From Chondrilla cf. caribensis (taxonomy: Eukaryota > Porifera > Demospongiae > Chondrillida > Chondrillidae), in NCBI GenBank assembly GCA_964020155.1, contig OZ026569.1, positions 4,218,612 through 4,282,611 on the forward strand: a stretch of 64,000 bases of DNA. The letters run 5' to 3'. A model generated the notes under the pieces. It was not told the origin of the DNA and did no database searches. It saw nothing but the letters and a program-made list of their open reading frames with translations. Positions 48,304-60,368 of the stretch are shown here, piece after piece. The position numbers were made by a program, and so were the translations under genes. Within the stretch, counting starts at the first letter, position 1. Each line of letters opens with the position of its first letter.

Positions 48304-48862
48304 ATATCCTGTCTCATTCAATTGCTTGGTTTCAATTTGATTAACTTGATTTATACTCAATAACTTATTCATAATACTAGATGTGCACACAGCATGGTTC
48401 ACTTTTTAACATCCTGTATCCTGCAAAACAGACAGGTCTAAGCAATTCAAGTGCGGTGAGAGGCTTTTGAGACTGCACTTTTACCATTTTTTCAAATTGT
48501 ACACTTAGGGCAAGTATAAATAGCGCACTTAATATACTAAAACCAGATAGGTCACGGTGGCCGGATGGTCAGTGGGACGATTTCTAGGCTCCACGTCGTG
48601 GTTTCTAATCCTCCAAAAGACAGATTATTTCTCTGGAAAAAAAAGAGCTCGCTTTTTTAACTTGAATTATTTGAACAGTAAGAAGCAACAGAACATTCAT
48701 GATTCATCTTAAAATTTACTATTGTTAATACTTAAGTTACTATAATACTATTACCATAATAAAAAACTACATTCAGAGATCAACCAAAGAAAACTATAGC
48801 AGACACACACACACAGGACGCTGGGAAATGACAATAGTAACAGACAGAGACACAGCCTCGAG
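48304..48862. other. Convergent intergenic region CDK5 / RETREG
   Basis: 559 bp of AT-rich 3' sequence contain the tRNA-like element at 48546-48660. No coding sequence is seen. Confidence 0.5.
48546..48660 (+). mobile_element. tRNA-like SINE or tRNA pseudogene (candidate)
   Basis: GGTGGCCGGATGGTCAGTGG resembles a tRNA D-arm/A box and GGTTTCTAATCC (48600-48611) a mutated B box. After it comes an A-rich and then T-rich stretch ending AGAGCTCGCTTTTTT, which could terminate Pol III. The tail resembles AGAGCGACTTTTT after the element at 27222, suggesting one family. Confidence 0.45.
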
Positions 48863-49908
48863 TCATGAATCACTAGGACGTCTCCTGTAGAAATCGGCAT
48901 ATTCTTCAGATCTCTCGTTGGCTATCACCTCATCGTAGGACGGGGGAGGGATGCTCACCACTGGAGTACTCTGATACACCTCTGGCTGTCCTAGCGGTAG
49001 TGGTGGTGAAGTTAGGACAACTTCAGAAGAATGTGAGCTATACGTGAGAGGCGACTGCACACCACCACCAACACTCCCCTCCTCCTGACCAGGTTTGGGA
49101 GGACGAGGGAGCTTCCTTCGTTTCCTAGCTTGTGGCTTGAGTGGTGTAGGGAGGGGTGGGGTGGAGGAGTCTGGTCCACCTAGGTCTGGTTCATTGCGTG
49201 ATCCTTCTTCTTCAATCATTCCGAGGTCGGAGGTGATGGATGGCATGTCGTCAATGCCATAGGCCAGGTCTGCCACCAGTGAGTCATAGTGAGGATCCAG
49301 GGACATTGATCTCTCATCAAGATTTTGTGAAAATGTACCTTCAGTGTAAGTGGACAAAAACTTCACATCCAAACTGAACATCCAATACCAGGACACAAGT
49401 ACACCACCACAAAATGCAGTGGATAGCATAGACATAAACTGGTTCCCACCGTGATCTGGTGTTGGGTGTTCGCTGATGGGAGCCATCACACCGACACCTC
49501 CACTGGAACGCTTAGGGACCCTTCCACCCACAGCTATGGCAAAGGCCTCTGGAGTCATTGTCTCGTCAATGGCAAACTCATAGTCTTCATCTTTTTCCTC
49601 AACAAAAACTAGAAGTGACAGAGATGACAATAAAAGGTACATACGTATGTCCCCCAGTGTGCTTGTGTGTATGTCCAAATGACTCATACTGATAGAAGGC
49701 AGCATGAACGTCCACCCTCCTGGAAGTGGTACACACATAGTACAAACTTCATATCTTACTTTTCTTTTTAATTGCTTCAAGGTCGATTCTTACTAGCCAT
49801 GGCTGTATCTTAGCAACAATTTGTGTCCAAACATGGTAGCATTCCATATAAGGCAAGCAGAGTAGTCCTACGACTATGGAGAGAGAGACATGCATAGCTG
49901 TAGATATG

Positions 49909-49954
<46 letters not shown>

Positions 49955-50815
49955 CACGGTTGGTGAGTGTACTACCCCTTACCTATCAGGTATGCCAACA
50001 CGATAGGTGGGACCATTCTAGCAATCCCAGCAATAAGGAGACCAGTTACAAGAGCCATGACAGCCACAGTTGTGGGAGAGTCCCTACATTTTCCCACCAC
50101 AGTAAGATAGGTTAGGTCCACCCACAGCAGCCCGCTGGACACAAGCACGCAGACAGAGGGAAATGAGAGTAATTCCCCTGACAATCGCGGCTGATGGTAG
50201 TCTACCATGGCGTGCTCCAGAGACACCTGGTACGTGTCCCGTCTAAACCGCGGAATGTTGGGATTGCGTCGCTTGGTATCACGTCCCTTTGGTCTGCCCA
50301 ATCTCCACAGCATATCACCCACGACCACAAAGAAACATAACGTCAGTAATATGGACATTACTCCAGCATCCTCCGTGACAAAGTGGCTACAAATTGAGAA
50401 TCAAACAGATATCTCCTCAAGAGCATGCCTATACACAACATGCCTATACACAGTTATTGATCATATTTCAGAAATAATTGTTTCCTAGTACCAACCTGCA
50501 TACGATACGCTGGGTTACTCGTTGTACACTTACATGGATACATAGAGAATAACTAATGATATCACATGCCAATTTTTTCGCAAGAAAATACGGTGAAAGA
50601 CGAGTCCTGGGCTACACTTACTAGAACACAAAGTGGACGATAACGTAGAGAATCAAAGAAATGACTGGTTTCTTCCAAGTAAGGGTTTCCTGAACGAGAA
50701 GGACTGCATCCCTCCACGGCCACAAGGTCTCGTATACTTGGTCATAATACGATTCCAACTTCTCTTGAATAAACTTGGCCTCCTTCAGAGCAGCTCCCTC
50801 TATGTCCACAGCCAT
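48863..50815 (-). CDS. RETREG: Reticulon-homology ER-phagy receptor-like protein (RETREG/FAM134)
   Basis: Five minus-strand exons: 50815-50622, 50386-49983, 49873-49760, 49608-49450 and 49338-48863. They join in phase and give 448 residues. The first two-thirds hold two paired hydrophobic hairpins. The first is TLTWKKPVISLILYVIVHFV. The second runs from VTGLLIAGIARMVPPIVLAY to VGLLCLPYMECYHVW, ending KIQPWLVRIDLEA. This matches the reticulon-homology domain of FAM134A-C, which bends ER tubules and recruits ATG8 for ER-phagy. The tail is acidic, then Pro/Ser-rich, and ends with PPPSYDEVIANE, which contains a PPxY WW-binding motif. A classical FAM134 LIR (DDFELL-like) is not seen. The 111-nt intron 49449-49339 is open and in frame, so its removal is uncertain. 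An RTN or ARL6IP1-type identity is less likely. Confidence 0.78.
49911..49948. repeat. (CA)n, sense (GT)n in RETREG intron 2
   Basis: A short dinucleotide tract lies in a 109-bp intron. Confidence 0.95.
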
Positions 50816-50915
50816 ACTTTCGATCGACGAGTAACGCAAACGGTTAATACATAACGCATTCGATTAACACAATCACTGAACGTAAAACATCAAATGTTCA
50901 ATATTGACCATGATA

Positions 50916-51091
50916 TTACACTTCAGCCATTTCCCTTAGTCGCTTAATAGCACTTCTCACAGTTGTACCAGCTGTTGTACTGTTGAAATAAGAAGACAAC
51001 ATCACAGTGTTTGAAATTTGAAAGACAACTTGGGACTGTGCCCAGATGAATAACAATGAGGAAATAGCAACACAATAGGCGCACATAAGGA

Positions 51092-51155
<64 letters not shown>

Positions 51156-51804
51156 CTTTGGCACATAGGCTCCACCAGCAATGATCTTTTTACAACCTTT
51201 ACACATCCAAATACCAACACATATTCGTCTTAACTTTTCCTAAACAAATGAATGCTACAGTAACTCTGAATATCTGTTGATCAACCGAGATATATGCACA
51301 GCAACAAGGTGAATTCATCGGGTACAAGGTGGATTTACTGTGTACAAGGTGGATTTACTGTGTACAAGATGAATTCATCGGGTACAAGGTGGATTTACTG
51401 TGTACAAGGTGGATTCATCGGGTACAAGGTGGATTTACTGTGTACAAGGTGAATTCATCGGGTGTTTGGTGGATTTACTATGTACAAGGTGGATCCACTA
51501 GGTATACATCTTTTGGAGTGTGGTACCAATGGTAATAGCTTGCAACACGAAATCCTCACCTCCCCACAAAACCAACAAATGTATTTTCCGTGTTGTTGGA
51601 TTTCAATCTTCTTTATCATCTTCCGAAGCGACGCTCCGTACCGTGTGCCATATTTACCGACAACTCCAACCTTCTTCGTACGTTTAGCCTTTAAAAGGAA
51701 TAATAATCAACAGAAACATAAAATACTACTTCACATATACTTCAGATCTTGATACACCCCCCGGGACATTCACTGAACAGAGATTCATTCAGTGGACTCA
51801 CCAT
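50916..51804 (-). CDS. RPL37A: 60S ribosomal protein L37a (eL43)
   Basis: Four minus-strand exons: 51804-51802 (only ATG), 51688-51560, 51239-51157 and 50979-50916. They join in phase and give 92 residues, the same as human. [36 protein letters not shown], then the C4 zinc finger CWFCG...CKGC and [20 protein letters not shown] are unmistakable eL43. The intron directly after the ATG is a known ancient feature of this and other ribosomal protein genes. The middle segment [16 protein letters not shown] is more diverged than usual for eL43. The protein is part of the large ribosomal subunit. CACGTG lies 27 bp upstream of the ATG. Confidence 0.97.
51105..51151. repeat. (CA)n, sense (GT)n at the RPL37A exon 3 donor
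   Basis: The tract begins 5 bp after the splice donor on the minus strand. Confidence 0.96.
51300..51505. repeat. About 20-bp alternating tandem repeat
   Basis: GTACAAGGTGGATTTACTGT and GTACAAGGTGAATTCATCGG units alternate about ten times in RPL37A intron 2. Confidence 0.92.
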
Positions 51805-51830
51805 TACTTCTTCCTCTGCTACAATATAGG

Positions 51831-51836
51831 CACGTG
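51831..51836. promoter_or_regulatory. CACGTG E-box upstream of RPL37A
   Basis: A perfect CACGTG lies 27 bp before the ATG. Just beyond it is GGGATTTCCC, an NF-kB-like palindrome. Confidence 0.4.
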
Positions 51837-51992
51837 GAATAGGGGATTTCCCGCACACCGTAAATCTGATATAGTTTACGGCTGATCGGTTATTCCGAAC
51901 ACGGACTTCTAACAGACAATTTACGGTCGATAGTGATTGGTAAAATTCAACAATATCAAATTCAATGCAATTGAAAGGATTAAAAGTATCAA

Positions 51993-54900
51993 TTATCTGT
52001 GTTTTTTAGTTCTTTTCCTGCTCTTTACTCTCTTCTTCCTATCCTTCTTCATCCGTGGATCAACCACTTTGTATGGTCCAGAAACACCAGCTGGTCTTGG
52101 GACTCTCTTCCCAGCACCTTTCTTTGCCACAACGTACTGAACATCCTTCTTCTTGTGCGTGACACCAGCCTTCTTGTATAATATTTTCAACTGTTGAGCT
52201 TTCTCCCTCTCAGAGACGTCCACAGCATCTGAAATTGACTGAGCCTTCTGGCGTGCCCGCTCCAACCTCTTGAGAAGTTTAGCTTTCTTCCTGGCTTTGG
52301 CCTCTGCAATCTTCTTGATCGGCCTCGCGTTTATCTCCTTGAGCTTCTTTTGGTATTCCATGACCATATCCTTGGTAACAGGCAGCTGCTTCTGGCAGTG
52401 CTTCTTCTCGTCTTCAGTGAACCAATCTGGTAGATTATCATCACTGTGAGTCCACCTGTTGTAACTACTGTCAATAATTTCTTGTCTAACTTTCTTGGAC
52501 GAGACTAACATAGCACCCAAAGCTAGACCTTCTGGATCAAGTTTCCTAGTGTGCTTCTTCTCCACTGGGACCACCTCCACATCATCCCCACCCGGGGAGT
52601 GCTTCTTTGTGCGTTTGATACCTTCATAATCAGAAGAGTCATCAGTGTCGTCATCTGTGCTCTCACTACCGACAGGGTCAGTAAGGTCCTCCCCTCCAGA
52701 GGTACTGACGTCTTTCCCTCTGGCAGTACTGGTTTCTTCAACACGAACAGGACAAGAGTCATCCTCTCCACTGACAACGATACCTCCTTTCTTCTTGAGG
52801 CCACAGGACATATTTTCCAGCTCAAAATCCTCATCTTCTTCATTCTCTACACCTTCAAACACGTCTTTACTGAACCAGTTGCTCGTCTGCCTTGCTTTGG
52901 AAGTTGCTTCTTTCTCTTCTGGAAACTGAACAACAAGTGGATTTGACCCTGCCTCCTTTGTGATGACCAATTGCCTATCATCATGATCACTATCGTCATC
53001 ATAGCCATCACTGTTGATAGATGCCTCGTTGTCACTTTCATTATCCAATTGAATACGATCATCACTCAGGATGGAATCTGATTGGTCGGAGTCCAACATC
53101 TCATCGTCACTGTGAGCCTCCTCAGAGCTGTCCTGGTCACTGACATCACCCATGTTCCCTTCATGTAGCTCACTTAGATGTTGCTTTGAAGTGATCTTGG
53201 ATAACTTGAACAAATCTTGGTCTCGCTCACAGCCTGGGTTATCCTCTGATGCTTGGAGACGAAGCGCTAGTTTTTCCTTTGTCTTAAAGAGCTTCTTCCT
53301 CAAGTTTTTCTTCTTCCTGCAACACAAATGCAATGATTCATACTGAATAAAAGCACTGATGCAATACTAGCAAGATAAGGTAAGGAATCAAATTCTGTAC
53401 TTCAACACAGGATCAACAGAAGAAAGCATACCATAACCAGTGGAACACACACGTGCCTATTGTTGCCTTCTGCAAGAGGTCTTATGTTACAGACATAAAA
53501 AGTGAAAAATCTCACCTCTTAAGTTCTGCTTGCTCTTCATTGCGCAACAACTCTATCTGCTTATCGACCACATCCATGTCGCTGGGCTTTGAACTATCAC
53601 CTGGCTTCTCCTCACCATGGTGACCGACATCAGTGTCATCGCTGTCTTCACCTACATTCTTCATAAACTCTCTCATTTTTCTTCTCCAGTTCAATAGGAG
53701 CTTCAGTTCCCTCCTCCCCAGCACCAGAATATCCTCACAACACCTTCTGACCTCGTCTGTGGTGGCTGAGTGCCGAGCAAACACTGCACTGGACTCATCA
53801 AACTGAAGGCACCTGGCCAGACGAAGCAGCGACATGTGCCCCTCGCTGAGGACGAAATCAGCCACAGACACATCCCGATACACCATGGGATTGTCTGGGT
53901 TGTATCCTTCTGCGGACTTCTTCTTGGAGCGCTAAAGGAACAGAAGTACACCAGCCATCATTAGCACTGGAACGTGTGTGTGGACTGCTATTCGTCAGGA
54001 TATGAAGTATAAAAATGCAGGGAGTTTAGTGATGATATTTCTTCACTATCACTGCTTCAGATATCACAAAGTACTACTCAGCAAAGGATGGTCTGTATGA
54101 ATACATAGTTTGGCTTTACACAATTAGGACATTCACCTCAATTTGATGGAAGGAAGTGGTCTTCTGTGTGTCATCTGCTTCAATCTCTCTAAAGACATAT
54201 TTCTGGTCTAGTAATTTCGGATCAATTTTATCAGGAGCGAGATATCCCTGAGTTGAAGGAGCTGACAAGATCATCAATGAACACAGCAGGTGGACCTGGA
54301 CGTACACCCACCTTACACACGACAAATATTTCAGCTGATTCACTACGAGATGCCTGCGGCTTGGTGGAGTGGACTTTAGCGAACAACTGCTGGAACACCC
54401 ACATCAAGGCCTGGTAGTCCTTGGACCTGAACACCTGAGAGTAGAACACTGGATCACAGGGAGACTCATGGTGAGGTACCGTATTATAGCGGGGAAGTTT
54501 CAAGAGGCTAAATTTCGTGCTTTTCACAATTTGACCAAATACGCGAATGTTTATTCACAAAATCACTACAAGCAAAAATATCAACATACAAATCATGAAA
54601 TTAATACTGCCGAATGTTAGTTTGAGTGCAAAATTTTCTTATCTGAATTTTTTTTGCTATATGGTAGGAACTGAGCGGATCCGGCAGGGAATTGCACATA
54701 ATCTATGTCATCCCAATCCCCATCAAAATTATCGCCATCACCACAACCATCATCCACATCAGCATATCCCCTATCACCATCACCATTATCCCCACCATCA
54801 CCACACACAACAGTCCTCACCTTGGTGATGAACCACCCTCCTTGTCTGAGGAACTCACATCCCAACTTGAGAGCACTAAGAGTCAGTGCTGCTTGGCTAT

Positions 54901-55361
54901 AGGCATCCTGTATCCATGACGACCCAACATTAGGAGCTCCGTCATTCAAAACACAATCCGCCTTCCAAGTCTTGAGCTCTCGATGCAAAGCCTGTCACCA
55001 TGGCAACAAAAGGTACCAATCACAGGGATATACGCACAGCACAGGTCACTCCAGCCCAGACCTGACGGCACTTGTCAGTGGTAATGTCCTCCTGAAGAGT
55101 GACTACATTCCTAATGGGCTTGATGGGAACGAGGTCCACGCCCACGATCACACTCGACAGGGGCATGTGGTTGGCTGCCACCTGTAGCCAGCCTCCTGGA
55201 GCAGCACATAGGTCGATTAGAACGCGCGATTGCTGCAAGAACTGATACTTTCTGTTCAATTGTATTATCTTGAAGGCGGAACGTGCCCTGTATCCCGTCT
55301 CCTTAGCTAGATGGTAGAATCTATCCTTACGCCTCTTCCCAAGTTTCGTTTTCTTACCCAT
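51993..55361 (-). CDS. FTSJ3: Pre-rRNA 2'-O-methyltransferase FTSJ3 / SPB1
   Basis: Six minus-strand exons: 55361-55062, 54991-54821, 54434-54312, 54247-54137, 53931-53516 and 53316-51993. They join in phase and give 814 residues (human 847). The N-terminal FtsJ Rossmann domain shows [17 protein letters not shown], the SAM motif [35 protein letters not shown] and GGWFITK, which supply the K-D-K-E catalytic residues. The middle holds acidic, Lys-rich coiled segments. The C-terminal SPB1 domain has [47 protein letters not shown] and [20 protein letters not shown]. In yeast Spb1 methylates the 25S A-loop guanosine in nucleolar pre-60S particles. The gene shares a 57-bp promoter with ZNF622, another 60S factor. 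Confidence 0.97.
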
Positions 55362-55418
55362 TTTTAGTGTACGGACCACGTGTATGATCACGTGGTTATT
55401 GTGCAACACTGTACCAAT
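55362..55418. promoter_or_regulatory. 57-bp divergent promoter of FTSJ3 and ZNF622 with two E-boxes
   Basis: Two perfect CACGTG palindromes lie at 55377-55382 and 55389-55394, with starts 12 bp apart, roughly centred between the two start codons. Confidence 0.65.
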
Positions 55419-56663
55419 ATGGCGGAGGGTATGAGAAGTGGAACCTTTACTTGTATAACGTGTCGAGTTGTGTTCGTCAACGCAGACATGCAGAGAGACC
55501 ATTATAAAACAGACTGGCATCGCTACAACTTGAAAAGAAAAGTGGCCGAACTTCCCCCAGTAACTGCAGAGAATTTCCAAGAAAGGATTTTAACTCACCA
55601 AGCCATGATGGAGGCGGATAGCAGAGCCGGTAAACGGTCGAATTACTGTATGTACTGTAAGAAACATTTTTCAACTGATAATTCTTATGCAAGTCACTTG
55701 AGATCTAAAAGACATAAGGACCAACTGTCCAAGGCAGGTCATGATGAGGAGGGAAGTAAAGTGGAGAGTTTGAACCGGACTAACGTAGAGAGCATCATGG
55801 ACCATCTGGAGGGGAGCAATAGTCAGACTGGAACATTGGTCTCAACTGAAGAGGATCGTGTTGAGAGTACCTCACAGAGTGTTGACAATGATGCTATTGT
55901 CGATGGCGATGATGGCAATGATGGTGATGATGGTGATGATGGTGATGATGGTGATGATGGTGATTGGGAGGACGTTGAGTTAGAAGGTCTTGATGTCACT
56001 GACTGTCTGTTCTGTCCTCACGTCAGTGTGGATCTTGAGGTCAACTTGGACCACATGTGCCGCTCTCATGGGTTCTTCCTTCCCGATGCAGAGTACTTGG
56101 TTGATATCAAGGGTCTCGTACGTTACCTTGGAAACAAAGTGGGGTGTGACCACACCTGCCTGTACTGCGGGGAGCATGGGAAGACCTTTCACTCGTTAGA
56201 GGCCGTTCAGAAGCACATGGTGGACAAGGCCCACGCTAAACTTAGCTTTGAAGGAGACAGTGCATTGGAGTATGCCAACTTCTATGACTATCGCAGCAGT
56301 TACCCGGACCACTCTCTGGTGGGAGAGGAGGAGGAAGACCTTCCCGATTGTAAGATGTCTGTCAATGAGAATTTAGAACTGGTTCTACCTTCAGGAGGAA
56401 CAGTGGGACACCGATCATTGAAGCAGTACTACAGGCAGAATATTCCTCCCAGATCAACAGCAGTGGCTCCACTGTCCAGTGTTCATAAGGTGCTATCGCG
56501 GTACAAGGCCATCGGGTACTCTGGTACGAGCTCTGTGGACTTGGAGAGTAGAATCATCCGAGGAGAGGCCTTTCGCGATCGCATGCATCAGGAGAAGATG
56601 CTGCGACTCGGAACCAAGGGGAACAAGCTACAACACCACTATCGCTCACAAACCGGATACTGA
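55419..56663 (+). CDS. ZNF622: 60S maturation zinc-finger protein ZNF622 / REI1
   Basis: An intronless frame codes for 414 residues. The chosen ATG lies in AATATGGCG context; the frame is open further upstream but without a better start. It has four zinc fingers: U1-like [21 protein letters not shown] and [23 protein letters not shown] at the N-terminus, then CLFCPHVSV...H and [20 protein letters not shown] in the C-terminal half. An acidic Asp/Gly tract (encoded by GATGGTGAT repeats at 55898-55965) sits between the pairs. The tail [11 protein letters not shown] and [16 protein letters not shown] are diagnostic of ZNF622/Rei1. Rei1 recycles the export factor Arx1/EBP1 from cytoplasmic pre-60S subunits. 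AATAAA lies at 56746-56751. Confidence 0.96.
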   Translation: MAEGMRSGTFTCITCRVVFVNADMQRDHYKTDWHRYNLKRKVAELPPVTAENFQERILTHQAMMEADSRAGKRSNYCMYCKKHFSTDNSYASHLRSKRHKDQLSKAGHDEEGSKVESLNRTNVESIMDHLEGSNSQTGTLVSTEEDRVESTSQSVDNDAIVDGDDGNDGDDGDDGDDGDDGDWEDVELEGLDVTDCLFCPHVSVDLEVNLDHMCRSHGFFLPDAEYLVDIKGLVRYLGNKVGCDHTCLYCGEHGKTFHSLEAVQKHMVDKAHAKLSFEGDSALEYANFYDYRSSYPDHSLVGEEEEDLPDCKMSVNENLELVLPSGGTVGHRSLKQYYRQNIPPRSTAVAPLSSVHKVLSRYKAIGYSGTSSVDLESRIIRGEAFRDRMHQEKMLRLGTKGNKLQHHYRSQTGY

Positions 56664-56745
56664 TTTATTTCAAATTTATTGTCAATTACATAATAATTAC
56701 TTGTTAGTACAGTCATGGTGAGAAATGGTTCAAATGGTAATACTG

Positions 56746-56751
56746 AATAAA
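56746..56751 (+). terminator. Poly(A) signal for ZNF622
   Basis: AATAAA lies 83 bp after the stop codon. Confidence 0.5.
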
Positions 56752-56848
56752 ATATTTAACATAAATAGAAATTGAGTGTGCCATGGCATGGAGGTTCACT
56801 CTGAAATGATTGATAGGGATTGGGAGAAATGTACACAATAAATTATCA

Positions 56849-58225
56849 TCAGTCGCTGTCGGAGCTCGACAATCCCAAGTCATCATCTACATCACAAAAA
56901 CAGTAAAAAGATATTATAAAAACTGTAGAACATAAATACAGGTTAAGCCATACATCGTGCACAGAGGAGGCATATACTGGTATCATGTGCGGATAAGATC
57001 GCATACAGTACAACAGCGTTACCTCTATCAATCTCACTGATGATATGGAACAGACACACATTAGAGGCACACACCATACTTAGAGGCACGCCCCATACTT
57101 AGAGGCACACCCCATATTTAGAGGCACGCCCCATAGAGGCGTGTCCTATACTTCGATGCACGCCCAGACACAGCAAACACGACAATAAACCTCACTCAAA
57201 ATAGACATTGATCTTAGCTTGGGCACAGTAGCCGGGGCAACCACCTGAGTCAACAGAGAGTACACCAAGCTGCACTTCAAGGTGAGGTAAGACATAACAC
57301 TTAGTGCCAGGTTTGACGAGAGCACAATTTTTTGTGATTTCATGGATGGGACTGTGGAAATTGTGATTGGAAAAATTCAACTGCCAGTGCAAAACACTGC
57401 ATACTAAGGTCGAGATCTGGAAGTCTTGGAGAAGGTTAGTGAGCAAAATGATACTTTGTGGAAACCTAGTGTTGCATGGTACATACCTTGTGAGTATTGC
57501 CATCACTGGAACTAGAGGAACTGTCTGAATCACTGGACGATGTGGAGTCTGAAGAAGAGGAGGAGCTTAACTTCACTTGATCTGACACCCCTCTTATTGG
57601 CTGCATGTTTGGTTCAGTCCCTCCCCCCACCCCCACAACAGGCGATAGCGGTCTAAAGGTAGGCATTTGTTGAAGAGGAGACACCTTCTCATCTGCTTCA
57701 CTGTCACTGCTTGAAGAAGAGCCCGAGGATGAGGTGGACTGAGTGTTGGGGCGCTTCTGGGGCACTTCCAGTTGCCTCCACTGCTGGGGGGCGGGGACAG
57801 GGAGGAACTTCTTCTCTGATACTGTGCTCTCTTTCTTGGAAGACTCTGTTTTTACAACACCAGAAGGTTTGGGCTGTGCTGGATTAGCGCCCTCCACAGC
57901 TCTCTTCTTTGTCTGTGGCTGCTTCCCTTTGGAGGCTTTCTTGTTCTTTACAAGCGAGGAAGAAGAGGAGTTTGCTCCAAGGTTGTTCTGTTATGGAGAC
58001 AAAACACCCACACAGACATTGGTCATGTAGAGACACGCCGCTCACATGCAGACATCCTAAGTACGCTCACATTAGGGGCATTCTTTACAAGCAAATTTGG
58101 AGACTGTGATCTTTCCTTACCAGACGGTTTCATCCTTCTTTCTCTGCAGACAAACATAAAGTAGAGGAGGGTATTTTAGCACTGTAACCACCTGTACACA
58201 TACACATAAGTACAGAACACAAATA

Positions 58226-58300
<75 letters not shown>

Positions 58301-59066
58301 TGTGTGCGCGCGCGCACGTCCGTGCGTGCATGGGTGTGTGTGTGTATATGCGTGCACATGCGTGCATGTATGCGTGTGAGTGTGTGTGTGGTAGTGCGTC
58401 AGACTGTACCGAACTACTTTCAATATAACTTTATTAGTAACTCTGTCTAAAATGGCTTCCTGTAAAATAGAAAACACATTTGTTGTTTACATTAAATCTC
58501 CATATAACTCTCATTCTTCACATGAATCACACAAAATATAACTCGTATAACATCTCCCATATCAATTTTGGTGGAGCACAGGGACGACGAAACACTAACC
58601 CCCGTTTTGAGGTTGATAGTGAGTATACATTCTTTCGGACAAGGCGAAGTACCGCCACGAAATACAGTGACATCTTCCGGAGACTCCGCCTGTGGGTACA
58701 AAGGGGTTGAGAGGGATTACTAGGGCGACACACGACCGAGCGGGCGCCTGAGGGATCCACGGCTCACACCAACCTGAATACTTGGAATAGTGACCTCCAC
58801 GCCATCTTGAACAACTTTCAACTTTGCGGGCTTGGAACTGTCAATAGATTTCGGCTTGAAGTCGTCTAGATGGTATAGAAAGCAAGGCAAGAAGGGTGAG
58901 TAACAAGAACACGGTGTCACGTAACTCATGACTCACAGCTGATTGTATGGAAGGCATTACTTTCCTTATTTGTGAAACTTTTCCCTAGTTTAACTTCAAA
59001 CTTTCTCTTTTTAAGTAGTTTCCAACTTTCCGTACTGTCTGTGGCGACGGACTTGCTGGTGGCCAT
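56849..59066 (-). CDS. EAF: ELL-associated factor (EAF)
   Basis: Minus-strand exons: 59066-58937, 58865-58774, 58689-58600, 58459-58410, 58143-58071 and 57987-57487, in phase, plus a last exon 56886-56849. The N-terminal EAF domain shows KLGKSF, AFHTISYDFKPKSIDSSKP and TVFRGGTSPCPKECILTINL, as in EAF1/2 (FHTIRYDFKP..., TVFKGN...KDCVLIIN). A Ser/Asp-rich middle and the terminal DDDLGLSSSDSD match the acidic C-terminus of EAFs. EAF binds ELL in the super/little elongation complexes and stimulates Pol II elongation. The join into the last exon is unresolved: exon 6 ends in phase 0, while the last exon needs one carried base. A candidate donor is at 57022, but no in-phase acceptor was found, so a small exon is missing. 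The exon 4 donor (CG/GTACAG) was chosen by phase. Confidence 0.85.
57062..57135. repeat. TTAGAGGCACACCCCATAC repeat
   Basis: Three to four imperfect copies of about 20 bp lie in the last part of the EAF gene. Confidence 0.8.
58228..58390. repeat. (GT)n tract with CG-rich end
   Basis: About 36 GT units are followed by GCGCGCGC and mixed GTGC, in EAF intron 4 (sense CA). Confidence 0.95.
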
Positions 59067-59207
59067 TACATCTTAGCCACGTGGGTGTGGGGATTCCCTC
59101 AGTGACGTTATATCATTAGCGCTGAACACCACACCCTGTTCCAGCCTGAACTCTCCCATAGACCACCCGAACTGATATACGTACTCCGAGGAAGCGATCA
59201 TAGTACA
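59067..59207. promoter_or_regulatory. Divergent promoter of EAF and sorcin 1, with E-box
   Basis: 141 bp lie between start codons. CACGTG lies at 59078-59083, 12 bp upstream of the EAF ATG. Confidence 0.5.
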
Positions 59208-60368
59208 ATGGCACACCCAGTTAGTTGGTTAACTTGTAATTATTGCTGTATCAAGATTATCTGTTAACCAGTAACTAGCAGCAGATTGAGCAGACTATGA
59301 CCTGTTATTGTTCTCTGTTACTAGGGATATCCGCAACCAGGAGGCGTTGACCCGCTGTGGGGATACTTCTCAGCAGTAGCTGGACAGGTGAGCCGCGTGC
59401 AAACAAATCCAGATGAACATTATTAGCAGAGTTGCCTTTACTAATATACCGTATGTTATTATCTCCCTCTCACACCCACCCACTCGCCCTCACACACATG
59501 TATGCGGGCACACAAACACAAAAACCGCACACACTCACACACACAATCATGCAGGATGGTCAGATTGATGCCTTGGAGCTGCAGAAGTGTCTTAGCAGTG
59601 CTGGACAACGTAAGTATGTTCAATAAAGTGTTTTTGTGGCTTGTAGCTTACAATGACTACTAATACCATCCCTTTACAGAGTACAGCAAAGAGACATGCC
59701 GTATTATGATCACCATGTTGGATGTATCCTTACTGTACTGCTATTTGATATCTTTTACCCACAGAAACAAGAGTATGTAACAATCCTTAGCTCTTCTACA
59801 CAGCGTGACTACAGTGGGAAAATGGGATTTAATGAGTTCAAAGAACTTTATCAAGTTATTGCGCAATGGCAAGTATGTAGTCTATATGTTACAAGTCTCC
59901 CTGGTCGCCTTAATGTGTCTCAATTTCCTCCCAACTTATCCTCCAGCAATGTTTCATGAACTTTGACCGGGACCGTTCTGGCACTGTGGAACCGCACGAA
60001 CTACAACAAGCTCTGAATTCCTTTGGTTACCGTCTCAGTCCACAAGCATTTCAAATCCTTGTTGCTAGATATGGTGACAATGGGAGAATTTCCTTTGACG
60101 ATTTCATCTCCTGCTGCATCAAGCTCCGTATTCTCACCGGTGAGCCTCTGTGGACATTGTGACAGTGTGTGTAAATGGGTGTGCTCAGTTCCGTAGCTCT
60201 GCTTTGTTGTTAGACCAGTTTAAAAGGCGTGATACAACCCAGACTGGATCAGCTGCCTTTCAATATGATGATGTTAGCTATAATGCTACCATGTCCTATT
60301 TCTTAGTATATTGTATATTATGTAATTCATATTTTTTACAGTTCATTCAAGTGGCCATGAGGATCTAA
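59208..60368 (+). CDS. SRI: Sorcin-like penta-EF-hand protein, copy 1
   Basis: Eight coding exons: 59208-59219, 59325-59387, 59555-59609, 59680-59723, 59804-59872, 59947-60139, 60214-60272 and 60342-60368. They join in phase and give 173 residues. A short Gly/Pro N-terminus (MAHPGYPQPGGVDPLWGYFS) leads into the EF-hands AGQDGQIDALELQ, LDRDYSGKMGFNEFKELY and FDRDRSGTVEPHELQ, then a fourth hand NGRISFDDF and the fifth-hand dimerisation segment FQYDDFIQVAMRI. The order and the AVAGQDGQID, GFNEFKEL and RRDTTQ motifs match sorcin/grancalcin more closely than PDCD6 or calpain small subunit. Sorcin moves to membranes on Ca2+ binding and modulates ryanodine receptors and other Ca2+ handling (vertebrate knowledge). 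It has the same exon structure as the copy downstream. Confidence 0.93.
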
